Assembly: GCA_045862995.1 (NCBI GenBank)
Contig: BTVX01000006.1
Location: 62,001 to 126,000, forward strand
Direction: 5' to 3'
Source of the DNA: UBA2387 sp019454665
Lineage (GTDB): Bacteria > Armatimonadota > Fimbriimonadia > Fimbriimonadales > Fimbriimonadaceae
Length of the DNA stretch: 64,000 nucleotides
Numbering within the stretch: position 1 is the stretch's first letter; each line of letters starts with the position of its first letter. Below, piece after piece: positions 16,382 through 25,588 of this stretch. The notes below the pieces were generated by a model. The model was not told where the DNA came from. It made no database searches and saw nothing but the letters and a program-made list of their open reading frames with translations. The translations under genes and the position numbers were made by a program.

Positions 16382-17880
16382 CGCCGACCGTCGAGTTCAA
16401 AGGCATCTCCAAACGCTTCGGAGACGTCCAGGCGCTCGAAGACGTCGCGATGTCCGTGCATCAGGGCGAAATCCATGCCGTCCTCGGCGAGAACGGCGCG
16501 GGCAAGACCACGCTGATGCGCATCCTGTATGGGGCGATCCGGCCCGATGCGGGGCAGGTGTTGCTCGATGGGCAACCCCGCGCGTTCCGGAACTCGGCCG
16601 AGGCCATTCTCGCGGGCGTGGGCATGGTGAGCCAGCACTACAGCATCATCCCCGAGATCACGTGCTTGGAGAACCTGATGCTGGGGGCCGAGCCGGGGTT
16701 CGTCGTCTCGCCCAAGTTGGCCACCGAACGCGCCGACACGATCGCGCAACGCATGGGCTTCCAGTTCGATTGGAAAGCCAGGGCCGATACGCTGAGTCCA
16801 GGGGGCGCGCAGAAGTTGGAGATCCTCAAGCTGCTTTGGCGGCGCTCGCGCATCTTGGTCCTGGACGAGCCGACGGCCATGCTCTCGCCCGACGATGCCG
16901 ACGCCCTCTACGCCAGCCTGCGTCAGCTGGCGCAAGACGGCGCGACGGTGCTGGTGGTCACGCACCGAACGCGCGAAGTCGTCGCCCACTGCGACCGAGC
17001 CACGGTGTTGCGTGGCGGACGGTTGGTGACTTCGCTGGATGTCAAAGACGCCGACGCTTCTTCGCTGGCGCAGTTCATCATCGGGCATCCTTTGGCCGAA
17101 CTCGAACCCCGACCAGCGTCCCACCCCAGCGGACCCGGCATGGTCCTGAAGGACGTTTGGGTCACAGGCGACCGGGGCGACGACGCCGTTCGGGGTGTCA
17201 GCCTGCGGCTCGAACCTGGGGAGGTTGTCGGCCTCGCCGGCGTGGATGGCAGCGGCCAACGCGAGTTGTTTCAGGCTCTGGTGGGCGTGCGCAAGATCGA
17301 GCGCGGCGACGTGACCGTGGGCGGTGGCGCTCTCGCCCAGACGCCTTCGGCCCGGCGCATCGAGGCGGGTATCCGCCTGATTCCCGAAGACCGCCACTTG
17401 GAAGGCGTGATCGAACGCTGGTCGCTGGAAGCCAATGCGATGCTTGGGCTTCAACGCCGAGCCGAATTGCGAAACGGCCCGTGGGTGGCGACCGGTGCCC
17501 GGCGTGCTCTGGCCGAGGAGGTGGTGGCCAGGTTCGACACGAGGTTCGGCAAGCTCTCCGACCCCATCGCCTGCCTTTCAGGCGGCAACCAGCAGCGGCT
17601 CGTCGCGGCCCGCGCATTGGCTCGGGATGCCCAGGTCATTCTCGCTTTCCAGCCCGCACGCGGGCTTGATTTGGATTCGACCCAACGCGTCTACAAAGCC
17701 ATTCGCGAGGCTTGCGACGCCGGGGCTTGCGCCTTGGTGGTCAGCTTCGATTTGGACGAGTTGCTCGAATACTGCGACCGGGTAACGGCCATCTTCTCGG
17801 GAGTGCTCCGCTCGCCCGAGCAGGGCTCCGAGCGGGATCGTTACGCCATCGGGCGGCTGATGGTGGGGGCGGACGCTTGA
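16378..17880 (+). CDS. ABC transporter ATP-binding protein, two nucleotide-binding domains (BMP/nucleoside type)
   Basis: This ATPase would energise uptake of nucleosides or simple sugars, as in the YufO/NupO and RbsA group. The 500-residue protein has two ABC domains. The first has Walker A GENGAGKT (37-44), signature LSPGG (139-143) and Walker B ILVLDEPTA. The second is degenerate, with GVDGSGQRE (288-296) in place of Walker A, signature LSGGNQQR (400-407) and ILAFQPARGLDL in place of Walker B. This asymmetry is typical of the family. The start is a TTG overlapping the previous stop (TTGA), and the next gene starts the same way, so the three transporter genes form one operon. Confidence 0.92.
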   Translation: MTPTVEFKGISKRFGDVQALEDVAMSVHQGEIHAVLGENGAGKTTLMRILYGAIRPDAGQVLLDGQPRAFRNSAEAILAGVGMVSQHYSIIPEITCLENLMLGAEPGFVVSPKLATERADTIAQRMGFQFDWKARADTLSPGGAQKLEILKLLWRRSRILVLDEPTAMLSPDDADALYASLRQLAQDGATVLVVTHRTREVVAHCDRATVLRGGRLVTSLDVKDADASSLAQFIIGHPLAELEPRPASHPSGPGMVLKDVWVTGDRGDDAVRGVSLRLEPGEVVGLAGVDGSGQRELFQALVGVRKIERGDVTVGGGALAQTPSARRIEAGIRLIPEDRHLEGVIERWSLEANAMLGLQRRAELRNGPWVATGARRALAEEVVARFDTRFGKLSDPIACLSGGNQQRLVAARALARDAQVILAFQPARGLDLDSTQRVYKAIREACDAGACALVVSFDLDELLEYCDRVTAIFSGVLRSPEQGSERDRYAIGRLMVGADA

Positions 17881-18956
17881 CGAAGACGTTTGCCGGGTGG
17901 CGGCTGATCGCGCTCTACGCGGGCCTGTCGCTCATCGTTGTCCTGCTGTTGTTGGGTTCGGGGGTTCACCCTGCGGTGGCGGGCGGCCGCCTCTGGGAGG
18001 GTGCGTTCGGCTCCCCGCAAGCGTGGCGCGGCACGTTGCGCCAGATGATGCCGCTGCTCTTTGCGGGACTGAGCGTGTTCATCGGCCTGAGGGCGGGCCT
18101 GTTCAACATCGGTGCGGAGGGGCAGCTGCTGGTCGGGGCGTTGGCCACAGCTACGACGGCGCTTGCCGTCCAAGGCCCGCTGGGGATGGTGCTCGGCCTC
18201 GTGGTCGGCGTTCTGGCCGGAGCTGTCTGGACGCTTCCCGCAGGACTGATCAAGGCCTATCGCGGCGGGCACGAGGTCATCACCACGATCATGCTCAACA
18301 ACATCGCGCTCTTGGGGACCGGCGCGTTGGTCGCGGGGCCGCTCAAAGCGCCCGAGAAGCAAATGCCCACCACGCCGATGCTTGAGACCCAAACCCGAAT
18401 GCCGAGTCTCCTGCGGCTGGACGGCACCAACGGCGCCGTGTGGACACTCGGGTCGCCCGAAGACCCCGGCGTGCGCGCGATGGGACGGCTCGCGTTCGAA
18501 ATGAACCTCGCCATCCCGTTGGGTGTCGTTTTGATCCTCGCGTTCGGATGGTGGCTGGCACGCAGCGTTCGGGGCTACGAAGTCTGTGCTATGGGCGAGA
18601 ACCCTGTGGCTGCTCGATTCGCTGGCGTAGACACGCGGAGGACCACCGTCGCCGCATTGGCGGCATCGGGGGGAGCGGCGGGCTTGGGGGGTGCGCTGCT
18701 CGTCCTGGGACAAGAGGGGCGCTTCTTCGCGGGATTCTCACCGGGCTACGGCTTCGATGCTCTGGGCGTCGCCATCCTCGCGGGCTCGTCGCCGGTCGGC
18801 ATCGTGCCGGCTGCGTTCGTGTTCGGTGCGCTGAACAAGGGCGCGCTGAGCCTGCAGGTGATCGACGTGCCGAAGGGCATCACGGGTGTGATTCTGGGGT
18901 TGCTCATCGTAGCGTTCGCGGCGGCGCGGGTGCGGGAGGCTCGGAACGATGATTGA
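17877..18956 (+). CDS. ABC transporter permease (BMP/nucleoside type, subunit 1)
   Basis: This is an inner-membrane permease of 359 residues in the BPD_transp_2 family, with about nine to ten hydrophobic helices. Diagnostic segments are IGLRAGLFNIGAEGQLLVG, the cytoplasmic loop YRGGHEVITTIMLNNIA and the late GYGFDALGVAILAGSSPVG. These match the YufP/NupP subunit, which is longer than its partner. The start is a TTG overlapping the ATPase stop by 4 bases. It ends 8 bases inside the next permease gene. Confidence 0.9.
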   Translation: MTKTFAGWRLIALYAGLSLIVVLLLLGSGVHPAVAGGRLWEGAFGSPQAWRGTLRQMMPLLFAGLSVFIGLRAGLFNIGAEGQLLVGALATATTALAVQGPLGMVLGLVVGVLAGAVWTLPAGLIKAYRGGHEVITTIMLNNIALLGTGALVAGPLKAPEKQMPTTPMLETQTRMPSLLRLDGTNGAVWTLGSPEDPGVRAMGRLAFEMNLAIPLGVVLILAFGWWLARSVRGYEVCAMGENPVAARFAGVDTRRTTVAALAASGGAAGLGGALLVLGQEGRFFAGFSPGYGFDALGVAILAGSSPVGIVPAAFVFGALNKGALSLQVIDVPKGITGVILGLLIVAFAAARVREARNDD

Positions 18957-19803
18957 CTTCGTGCGCATCTTCCTGCCGACGGCCGTCAGCTTGGCTGCGC
19001 CGCTGATGCTGGCGGCGATGGGCGGTTACCTGAGCGAGCGCAGCGGCGTGATCAACATCGCGCTCGAAGGCAAGATGCTGATGGCCGCGTGCGCGGCCGC
19101 ACTGGCGGCGGCGAGTTCGGGCAACGCCGCGATCGGGCTGCTGGTCGGCATCGCGGCGGCACTCGTGATGTCGCTGGCGCATTGGCTGTTCACCCAGACC
19201 TACAAGCTGGACCACATCGTGAGCGGCATGGCGCTCAACCTCGTCGCGGTCGGGGGGAGCAACTTCCTCAACAAACGGTTCACCGACCTCAGCGCCACGG
19301 GCCAGATTCCCCAACTGCCTCTCCCCGTCTACTACGTTCTGGCGTTTGGACTGCCGGCGATCCTCCTGGTCTACGCGACCCGCACACGCCCGGGCCTGCG
19401 GATGCTTGCCGTCGGCAGCGACCCCGGCAAATCGCGGCAGATGGGCGTGGACCCCCTGCGCGTGCGCCTGCTCGGTTTGATCGGCACAGGCGTGTTCACG
19501 GGCCTCGCAGGCGTGCTGATTGTGAGCAACGCCGGACGCTTCACCGACGGCATGACGGGCGGCAAGGGCTACATCGCGCTCGCGGCCCTCATCTTGGGGC
19601 GCTGGCGTCCCGTCCCGGCCGCAGCGGCGGCGCTGCTGTTCGGCATGTTCGAGGCCTTGCAGATCCAGTTTCAGGGAACGCCGCTGCTCGGGGCGCGGTT
19701 GCCTTCCGAGTTCTGGCTCTGCATTCCCTATGTCGTCACCATCGTCGCGATGGCGGGCCTGCTGGGCCAGAGCAGGGCGCCGGCGGGATTAGGCAAGCCC
19801 TAA
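18949..19803 (+). CDS. ABC transporter permease (BMP/nucleoside type, subunit 2)
   Basis: This is the shorter permease subunit of 284 residues, in the BPD_transp_2 family and YufQ/NupQ-like. The N-terminal segment LAAMGGYLSERSGVINIALEG is the hallmark of this subunit, and GGKGYIALAALILGRWRP matches the conserved late element. It has about eight hydrophobic helices. It overlaps the preceding permease by 8 bases. No BMP-family substrate-binding lipoprotein or nucleoside-salvage gene is found beside it. Its stop shares bases with the stop of the convergent lipoprotein gene. Confidence 0.9.
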   Translation: MIDFVRIFLPTAVSLAAPLMLAAMGGYLSERSGVINIALEGKMLMAACAAALAAASSGNAAIGLLVGIAAALVMSLAHWLFTQTYKLDHIVSGMALNLVAVGGSNFLNKRFTDLSATGQIPQLPLPVYYVLAFGLPAILLVYATRTRPGLRMLAVGSDPGKSRQMGVDPLRVRLLGLIGTGVFTGLAGVLIVSNAGRFTDGMTGGKGYIALAALILGRWRPVPAAAAALLFGMFEALQIQFQGTPLLGARLPSEFWLCIPYVVTIVAMAGLLGQSRAPAGLGKP

Positions 19804-20588
19804 CCTGAGGACTTCGGCACTTCGAGCGCCTTGTTCAGGTACACGGTCGTTCTTTTGCCCACGGGGATCCGGGTGTTCTCGGCGTCCAAAGCCAGCCCCG
19901 CATCCGACGCCACTTTCAGCAAGTCGAGCATCGCATCCACCAGCCCATCGGGCTGCTTCTTTGCCGCCTCGGCCCAGCGACCGTTCCGGACTTCCATCAG
20001 AAAGGCATCGGCTGCTCGGTGCGTTTCAGGCTTGGTCCACGTTTCGGCGCTCGGTGCCTTCACCGCTTCTAGGATGGCCTTGAGCCCTGCGCTGTTCTCT
20101 GGGTCTTCCAGCGCCGGTTCGAGCCGATCGCTTTCAAGAGCGAGGACGATGCTCTCGAGCAGGATACGGTCGCCGTCCTTGGCCATGAACGCTGCGATCT
20201 CGGGGCGCGGGTCGCCCTTTGCGTCCAAGGTCAGATCGCCGCCTGCCTCGACGGTGCCGCGAACCGAGAACGGCATGTCTTCTTTGAGATAGCCTTCGCC
20301 TGCGTGAATCGCCAGCGCCCCGCCTTCGGCGCCTGCCACCGAGCCCACGATGAGCGTTCCCGCGCGGATGGCCACTTTGCCGTCCAAGGCCACGTCTTCG
20401 GCGACCATCATGGGCACCTCGGTTCCTGCCGGGGCGTCCATGTTCAGGAACGCGAGTGTGACGACCGGAATCGGGGTGCCCTCTTCAAGCTTCAGGGCCG
20501 ACTCGCTGGGGCCGGGGGCCGGCTCGGAGGCGGGCTGAGCACATCCCAACACCAGGAGACTCATCAGAAGACCTGCCAGATAACGCAT
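19800..20588 (-). CDS. Hypothetical lipoprotein
   Basis: The protein has 262 residues, starting MRYLAGLLMSLLVLGCAQP, a lipoprotein signal with lipobox LVLGC (Cys16). A Pro/Ser-rich linker follows, then segments such as TPIPVVTLAFLNMDAPAGTE, VALDGKVAIRAGTLIVGSV and a helical part with KPETHRAADAFLMEV. The middle portion reads like a beta-rich domain of envelope stress or outer-membrane stability proteins, but I do not recognise a family. Its 3' end converges on the permease gene, and a terminator for the upstream pyrophosphatase lies between them. Confidence 0.6.
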   Translation of the reverse strand: MRYLAGLLMSLLVLGCAQPASEPAPGPSESALKLEEGTPIPVVTLAFLNMDAPAGTEVPMMVAEDVALDGKVAIRAGTLIVGSVAGAEGGALAIHAGEGYLKEDMPFSVRGTVEAGGDLTLDAKGDPRPEIAAFMAKDGDRILLESIVLALESDRLEPALEDPENSAGLKAILEAVKAPSAETWTKPETHRAADAFLMEVRNGRWAEAAKKQPDGLVDAMLDLLKVASDAGLALDAENTRIPVGKRTTVYLNKALEVPKSSG

Positions 20589-20634
20589 TGGGCAACGATG
20601 GCGCAACCGCCCCATCGGATGCAAGGGTTCGTGC

Positions 20635-20670
20635 AAAAAAGCCGCCCGGTCGCAAGGACCGGGCGGCTTT
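20635..20670 (-). terminator. Intrinsic terminator of the pyrophosphatase gene
   Basis: A perfect 11-bp stem (GCCGCCCGGTC at 20641-20651 with GACCGGGCGGC at 20657-20667) and 5-base loop is followed, in the minus-strand direction, by six T residues (A run 20635-20640). It lies 9 bases past the stop codon. Confidence 0.9.
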
Positions 20671-20679
20671 CTCGCAGAG

Positions 20680-23600
20680 CTACTCCGACTTGGGTTCGTC
20701 GCTCGTAGGCTGGTCTTCGACCGTGATGGTCTTCTTGGCCTTCTTGGGGGCGGCTGTCGGCACGCCGGCCGCAAGCGCGGCATGCGCGGCAGCCTCGGCG
20801 GTTGCAGCTTCCAAGCTCGCGCCCATCGAACCACGCTTGGACCACCAGAACGAGAACACCAGCATCGCACCCGCAACCGCGGTCACGATGGTCAGAGTGT
20901 TCTGGTCGAGCGGCTGGATGATGATCGGCGCGAGCAACAGGGCGACCAGGTTCATGACCTTGATCAGCGGGTTGAGCGCCGGACCGGCGGTGTCCTTGAA
21001 CGGGTCGCCGACGGTGTCGCAGACGACGCCCGCCTTGTGGGCTTCGGTGCCCTTGCCCCCGTGCATGCCGTCCTCGATGAGCTTCTTCGCGTTGTCCCAC
21101 ATGCCGCCCGAGTTGGCGAGCAGCACGGCCATGAGCTGGCCGCTGATGATGGTTCCCGCAAGGAAGCCGCCCAACGCTTGCGCGCCGGTGAGGTTGTACA
21201 TCGAGCCACCGATCTCGACCGGGGCCTTGCCGATCGCGAAGCCGAAGCCCACGAGAGCCGGCATCGCGATGGCCAACACGCCCGGGCCAAGGAGTTCCTT
21301 CTGCGCGGCTTGGGTCACGATGGCGACGCAGCGACCGTAGTCCGGCTTGCTCGTGCCCTTCATGATGCCCGGGTCGTTGCGGAACTGACGCCGCACTTCG
21401 TTGATGAGGTCGAACGAAGCGCGACCGACGGCGTTGATCGAGAACGCGGAGAAGAGGTAGGGCGCCGCGCCACCGATGAGCAGGCCAAGGAAGATCTCGG
21501 GCACTTCGATGGGCATGCCGATGCTGGTGAGCTTGGCCGCATCCACATAGGAGTGGAACAAGGCGACGGCGGCGACGACTGCGGTGGCGATCGCAAAGCC
21601 CTTGGTCAGAGCCTTGGTCGTGTTGCCGGCGGCGTCGAGGCGTTGGACGCCCTTGGTGCCGTATTCGTTGTCGTGGCCTTCGCCAGACATCTCGTACACG
21701 CCTTGCGCGTTGTCCGAGATCGGGCCGAACGTGTCCATCGCGAGGATGTAGCCCGTCGTGGTCAGCAAGCCGAGACCCACGAGCGCGATGCCGTAAAAAC
21801 TCAGCAGGTAGCCACCGTACTGACCCGGCGGGAAGATCGAGAGTGGCACGATCAAGGCCACCACGATCGCGAACACCGAGATGACGCTGGACTCCAAGCC
21901 ATAGGCAAAGCCCTGGATGATCATCGGAGCGGGACCGGCGGAGGCCACGGTGGCGACCTCGCGGACCGGCTTCTTGTGCGTCGAGACGTAGTAGTCGGTC
22001 AGCAGTTCGATGGCGAACGCCATGAGCACGCCGAACGCGATCGCGATGAAGAACAGATGCCACGGCACGAGCTTGTGCTCGGCGGTCGCGATCTGCATCG
22101 TCGAAGGCGGAGGAACGGCTTTGCCGGCGTCTTCCTTGGCGGCCTCTTCCAGCTTGCTGTACTCGGTCGGGCTGACCTTGTAGTAGCTGGGCATGCCCAT
22201 GATCGAAGCGACCTTGTGAGGCGCGGGGCCTTCGCCCTCGATCGCGGCCACCACGTCGCCCTCGCTGTTGGCGTAGAGCGTCACGGGGACCTTGCTGAGC
22301 TGATTGACCTTGACGTTGGCCGGGGCCTGCTTCAGGGCGTCGTCGAGTTTCTTCTGCGACAGCGGGCCGTACCACTGCTTCTGAGCCGGGACGGCGGGTT
22401 GGCCCTCGGCGGGCGTCTGGGTCACCTCGAGTTCGAAGACGAACAGGGCCTTGTCCGCGCCATCGAACGCCTCCTTGAACGTGACTTTGTTGGTCGTGAA
22501 GTTCTCGGCGTTGGGATCGTTGATGGCGTATTCGGTCACGCCGCCCGTCTTCGAGAAGTCAATTTTCTGATAGCCTTCGAGCTTTGGTGCCGGCGGCATC
22601 TGCTCGGGTGCCGTGAACAAGGCTTGCGAAACCGCGGGGGTCCGCTCGGCCTCGTCTTTGTAAAGGTCCTTGATGGCTTGCGCCTCGACGAGGTCCTTGA
22701 CCGTGATCTGCCACTTCTCGAGCTTCTTCTCGGCGGCCAGTTGGTCGCGGATCGAGAGGACCTGTTTGAGTTCCTCGAGCCGGAACTCGTTTGCGGACTT
22801 GAGCTGAGTGGTCTTGATCGGGTCGCCCGTGCCGCCCATCATGAAGTAGGCGAGCGCCAGCGTTCCGGCCAACGCCACGACGGCCGAGAACGAGAAGCCC
22901 CGGCGAATCGGCTTGAGGGCGTCGGTGTTCACGTCGTCGCTGCCGCGAACGAACAGGATGCCGAAGATGCTGGCCACGATGCCCACGCCGCGCGCCATGA
23001 GCGCGAACAGGATGAGCTTCATCCACGTGGACGTGTCGAAGATCGCGGCAGTGGCCGCACCCAAAACGATGGCGGCGACCAACGTAACTTCGTAGGATTC
23101 GAACACGTCGGCGGCCATACCGGCGCAGTCGCCCACGTTGTCGCCCACGTTGTCGGCGATCGTCGCGGGGTTGCGGGGGTCGTCCTCGGGAATACCCGCT
23201 TCGACCTTGCCGACCAAGTCCGCGCCGACGTCGGCGGCTTTCGTGAAGATGCCGCCTCCAACGCGCATGAACAGCGCGGCAAGCGAACCGCCGAAGCCGA
23301 AGCCGACGAGCAACTTCATCGCCGAACCACCGGCGAACATGAAGATGAGGGTCGCACCGATGAGGCCCATACCCACGGTGACCAGACCGGCGACTGCGCC
23401 GCTGCGGAAGGCCACTTCGAGGGCTTGTTTGAAGCTGGTGAGCGCGGCGTGGGCCGTGCGCATGTTGCCGTTGACGGCCATGAGCATGCCGAAATAGCCC
23501 GCGATATAGGATGCGGCCACGCCGCCCACGAACGATGCGGCCACCAAGGCGGCCGTGACGTCGCCGTAGTTGCCCCGGTACATCAGCCACAAACCGATGG

Positions 23601-23961
23601 CGACCATGACGACGAAGAACATCATCGTCTGGACTTGACGTCGCAGGTAGGCCAACGCGCCTTCGCGAATGGCTTGGCCGACTTCCTGCATCTTCTGGCT
23701 GCCGGGCGACTGCTTCTTCACCGCGCCGCTGATCATCAAGGCGGCAATAATCGCGATCACGCCGAAACCGAGCGACGCGTAAAGGTACATCCGGTCTTGC
23801 GCCGAGAACACCAGTTCAACGTTCTCGCCGCCAGCGGCGAAGGCTTGAAGCGGGAGAACGGCCGTTAGAACCGTCAACCATGCGCCCAGCCTGCCGAACC
23901 AGGCACGGGGAACGGTGCGGAGTGCGTGTCGAATCAACATCATGTTGCTTTGGAACTCCAT
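20680..23961 (-). CDS. hppA: Membrane-bound proton-translocating pyrophosphatase with large insertion
   Basis: The enzyme couples hydrolysis of pyrophosphate to ion pumping across the membrane. All core motifs are present: DDPRNPATIADNVGDNVGD with the PPi-binding Asp cluster (around residues 260-280), GLESSVISVFAIV, and GNTTKALTKGFAIA. Lys783 and Thr786 occupy the positions that distinguish K+-independent proton pumps (Lys/Thr) from K+-dependent ones (Ala/Gly or Ala). The protein has 1093 residues against the usual 650-800. The excess is a hydrophilic block of about 250 residues (roughly 378-627) between helices 8 and 9, rich in Lys, Glu, Gln and Pro, which known topology would place in the periplasm. 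ATG 23961 is preferred because AAGGAAG lies 7 bases upstream; ATG 23994 has no such site. A strong terminator follows. Confidence 0.93.
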   Translation of the reverse strand: MEFQSNMMLIRHALRTVPRAWFGRLGAWLTVLTAVLPLQAFAAGGENVELVFSAQDRMYLYASLGFGVIAIIAALMISGAVKKQSPGSQKMQEVGQAIREGALAYLRRQVQTMMFFVVMVAIGLWLMYRGNYGDVTAALVAASFVGGVAASYIAGYFGMLMAVNGNMRTAHAALTSFKQALEVAFRSGAVAGLVTVGMGLIGATLIFMFAGGSAMKLLVGFGFGGSLAALFMRVGGGIFTKAADVGADLVGKVEAGIPEDDPRNPATIADNVGDNVGDCAGMAADVFESYEVTLVAAIVLGAATAAIFDTSTWMKLILFALMARGVGIVASIFGILFVRGSDDVNTDALKPIRRGFSFSAVVALAGTLALAYFMMGGTGDPIKTTQLKSANEFRLEELKQVLSIRDQLAAEKKLEKWQITVKDLVEAQAIKDLYKDEAERTPAVSQALFTAPEQMPPAPKLEGYQKIDFSKTGGVTEYAINDPNAENFTTNKVTFKEAFDGADKALFVFELEVTQTPAEGQPAVPAQKQWYGPLSQKKLDDALKQAPANVKVNQLSKVPVTLYANSEGDVVAAIEGEGPAPHKVASIMGMPSYYKVSPTEYSKLEEAAKEDAGKAVPPPSTMQIATAEHKLVPWHLFFIAIAFGVLMAFAIELLTDYYVSTHKKPVREVATVASAGPAPMIIQGFAYGLESSVISVFAIVVALIVPLSIFPPGQYGGYLLSFYGIALVGLGLLTTTGYILAMDTFGPISDNAQGVYEMSGEGHDNEYGTKGVQRLDAAGNTTKALTKGFAIATAVVAAVALFHSYVDAAKLTSIGMPIEVPEIFLGLLIGGAAPYLFSAFSINAVGRASFDLINEVRRQFRNDPGIMKGTSKPDYGRCVAIVTQAAQKELLGPGVLAIAMPALVGFGFAIGKAPVEIGGSMYNLTGAQALGGFLAGTIISGQLMAVLLANSGGMWDNAKKLIEDGMHGGKGTEAHKAGVVCDTVGDPFKDTAGPALNPLIKVMNLVALLLAPIIIQPLDQNTLTIVTAVAGAMLVFSFWWSKRGSMGASLEAATAEAAAHAALAAGVPTAAPKKAKKTITVEDQPTSDEPKSE

Positions 23962-24142
23962 CCTGCGCTTCCTTGCGAAAGCACTCATCGTCATGCGTCC
24001 GACTGATACAGTCGGGTTCGCCGGAAGGATACCAGACGAGTCAAGTGGGTTGTGCAGAAATCAGCGAAGCGAGACTCAAACCGAGGGTGACCCAACGAAG
24101 TCCCTGGCGATCCGACCCGGCGGCGCACCAAAATGAGAGCCA

Positions 24143-25096
24143 ATGACCGCTCCGCTGGCCGATTCGCCGGCTTTGGCCGTCCGCGCCGGATGGTTGTCGC
24201 TTGTGGCAACGATTCTGGTCGTGACCGCCAAGTTGGCTGCGGCTTGGGCGACGGGCAGCGTCTCGGTCCTCGGCGAGGGATTGCAGTCGCTGGTTGACGT
24301 GCTGATCTCGGCGACCGCCGTGGCGGTGCTGGCGGCTTCGGCGCGACCCCCGGACCGCGCCCATCCCTACGGCCACGGCAAGGTCGAGGTGCTCTCCTCG
24401 GCGTTGCAGATGTTGGCCGTAATCGCTTCATCGCTTTACATTCTTTGGGAGGCGTACCGTCGCTTCGGCCATCCGTCTCCCGTTCGCGTGGATTGGGGTC
24501 TGGCGGCGATGGCCTATGCGGCGGTCTCCAACACGGCGGTCGGCGCCTACCTTGATCGCGTCGCCAAGCGAACGGGAAGCCCGGCCTTGGCCTCGGAGGC
24601 TCTCCACCTTCGGGCCGACACGCTCAGTTCGCTCGGCGTCCTGGTGGGTCTGCTCTTTGTTTGGGCTACGGGAGAGCCTCGTGTTGACCCAGGCGTTGCG
24701 GTCGTGTTCGTGTTGGTCACCGTCCACCTGGCCGTGCGCCGACTGCGCGAGCTTGCCCACCCGCTGGTGGATGGAGCGTTGCCCGACGAAGATCTCGCTC
24801 TGCTCGAGGCGACGTTGCGCGCTCACCCCGACACACGGGGCTATCACCACGTCCGTACACGAATGGTCGGCGCGCAGCGACACGTCGAACTGCACCTCAT
24901 GCTGGAGGATTCGCTCACGTTCGTGCGGGCCCACGAGATCGCGGAAGAGATCGAGCAGGTGGTGGGTCGCGCCCTCGCCGGAGCCGTCGTGATGATCCAC
25001 TACGAGCCCTACGAAGCCGAACAGGCTCACCAAGCGCGTGCCCATGCCGCCGACCGAGCGGAGCGCATCGCATGGACCAAGCGCACGCTGGAGTAA
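24143..25096 (+). CDS. Cation diffusion facilitator (CDF) family metal transporter
   Basis: This is a probable proton-coupled exporter of Zn2+, Fe2+ or Mn2+ with 317 residues. The six-helix membrane domain starts LSLVATILVVTAKLAAAWAT, followed by GEGLQSLVDVLIS (the site-A helix), HPYGHGKVEVLSS between helices 2 and 3, and SEALHLRADTLSSLGVLVG on helix 5 (site-A partner, HxxxD form). The C-terminal cytoplasmic domain contains THVRTRMVGAQRHVELH-like sequence (HVRTRMVGAQRHVELH). In the first site-A helix a Gln stands where Asp or His is usual, while the second Asp is kept. Metal choice cannot be predicted. Confidence 0.88.
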   Translation: MTAPLADSPALAVRAGWLSLVATILVVTAKLAAAWATGSVSVLGEGLQSLVDVLISATAVAVLAASARPPDRAHPYGHGKVEVLSSALQMLAVIASSLYILWEAYRRFGHPSPVRVDWGLAAMAYAAVSNTAVGAYLDRVAKRTGSPALASEALHLRADTLSSLGVLVGLLFVWATGEPRVDPGVAVVFVLVTVHLAVRRLRELAHPLVDGALPDEDLALLEATLRAHPDTRGYHHVRTRMVGAQRHVELHLMLEDSLTFVRAHEIAEEIEQVVGRALAGAVVMIHYEPYEAEQAHQARAHAADRAERIAWTKRTLE

Positions 25097-25108
25097 CATC
25101 GCAACACG

Positions 25109-25588
25109 ATGAGCCTCAACGAATCGCAGTGGGCCTCCTTCCGCCAGAGCTACTTTGTCGCGGGACTCAACGACGAGCAGCTGCAGCGGGTCGCCGAACT
25201 TGGCGTCGTGCGCCACTTGGTCGCCGGCGAGCAGATCATGATGATCGGCGAAAAGAGCAACGACTTCTATGTGATCCTCGACGGGAAGATCTCCATCCGT
25301 GTGGCCGATGGCGACGAACTGGCCACCGTCGGCCCTCCCAGCGTGCTCGGCGAGATGGCGCTCATTGACGACCAGCCGCGCAGCGCGAGCGCGTTCTGCG
25401 TCACGCTCACCACGCTCGTTCGGTTCGAAGCCAAGCCCCTCCGCCGCCTGATGTGGCAGGACAAGGAACTCGGCTTCGTCGTGCTCTCGAACCTGGCCCG
25501 CGTGCTCTCCGCCCGCCTCAAGACCACCAACGAAAAAGTGGACTTCCTCATGGATAAGGTTGATCCGTGGGAGCACTCGATTGGCTAA
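25109..25588 (+). CDS. Cyclic nucleotide-binding domain protein (stand-alone)
   Basis: The protein has 159 residues and consists of one CAP-type cyclic-nucleotide-binding beta-roll: FYVILDGKISIRV, the phosphate-binding-cassette region VLGEMALIDDQPRSASAFC, then a C-helix (LGFVVLSNLARVLSARLK). There is no helix-turn-helix, kinase or channel domain, so it is not a CRP-type regulator by itself. The cassette GEMALIDDQPRSA keeps the Glu and Arg typical of binding-competent domains. A paralogue lies at 45019-45465. It starts 12 bases after the CDF gene and the next gene's start overlaps its end, suggesting one operon. Confidence 0.85.
   Translation: MSLNESQWASFRQSYFVAGLNDEQLQRVAELGVVRHLVAGEQIMMIGEKSNDFYVILDGKISIRVADGDELATVGPPSVLGEMALIDDQPRSASAFCVTLTTLVRFEAKPLRRLMWQDKELGFVVLSNLARVLSARLKTTNEKVDFLMDKVDPWEHSIG

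Noticed and set aside
20782..23868. 1028-codon open frame on the plus strand opposite the pyrophosphatase gene
   Set aside because: The minus-strand frame encodes all conserved pyrophosphatase motifs. The plus-strand product is a low-complexity His/Arg/Asp/Val-rich shadow of GC-rich codons.
20680..23961. Na+-pumping, K+-dependent pyrophosphatase
   Set aside because: The GNTTKALT segment has Lys783 and Thr786 at the positions that mark K+-independent proton pumps.
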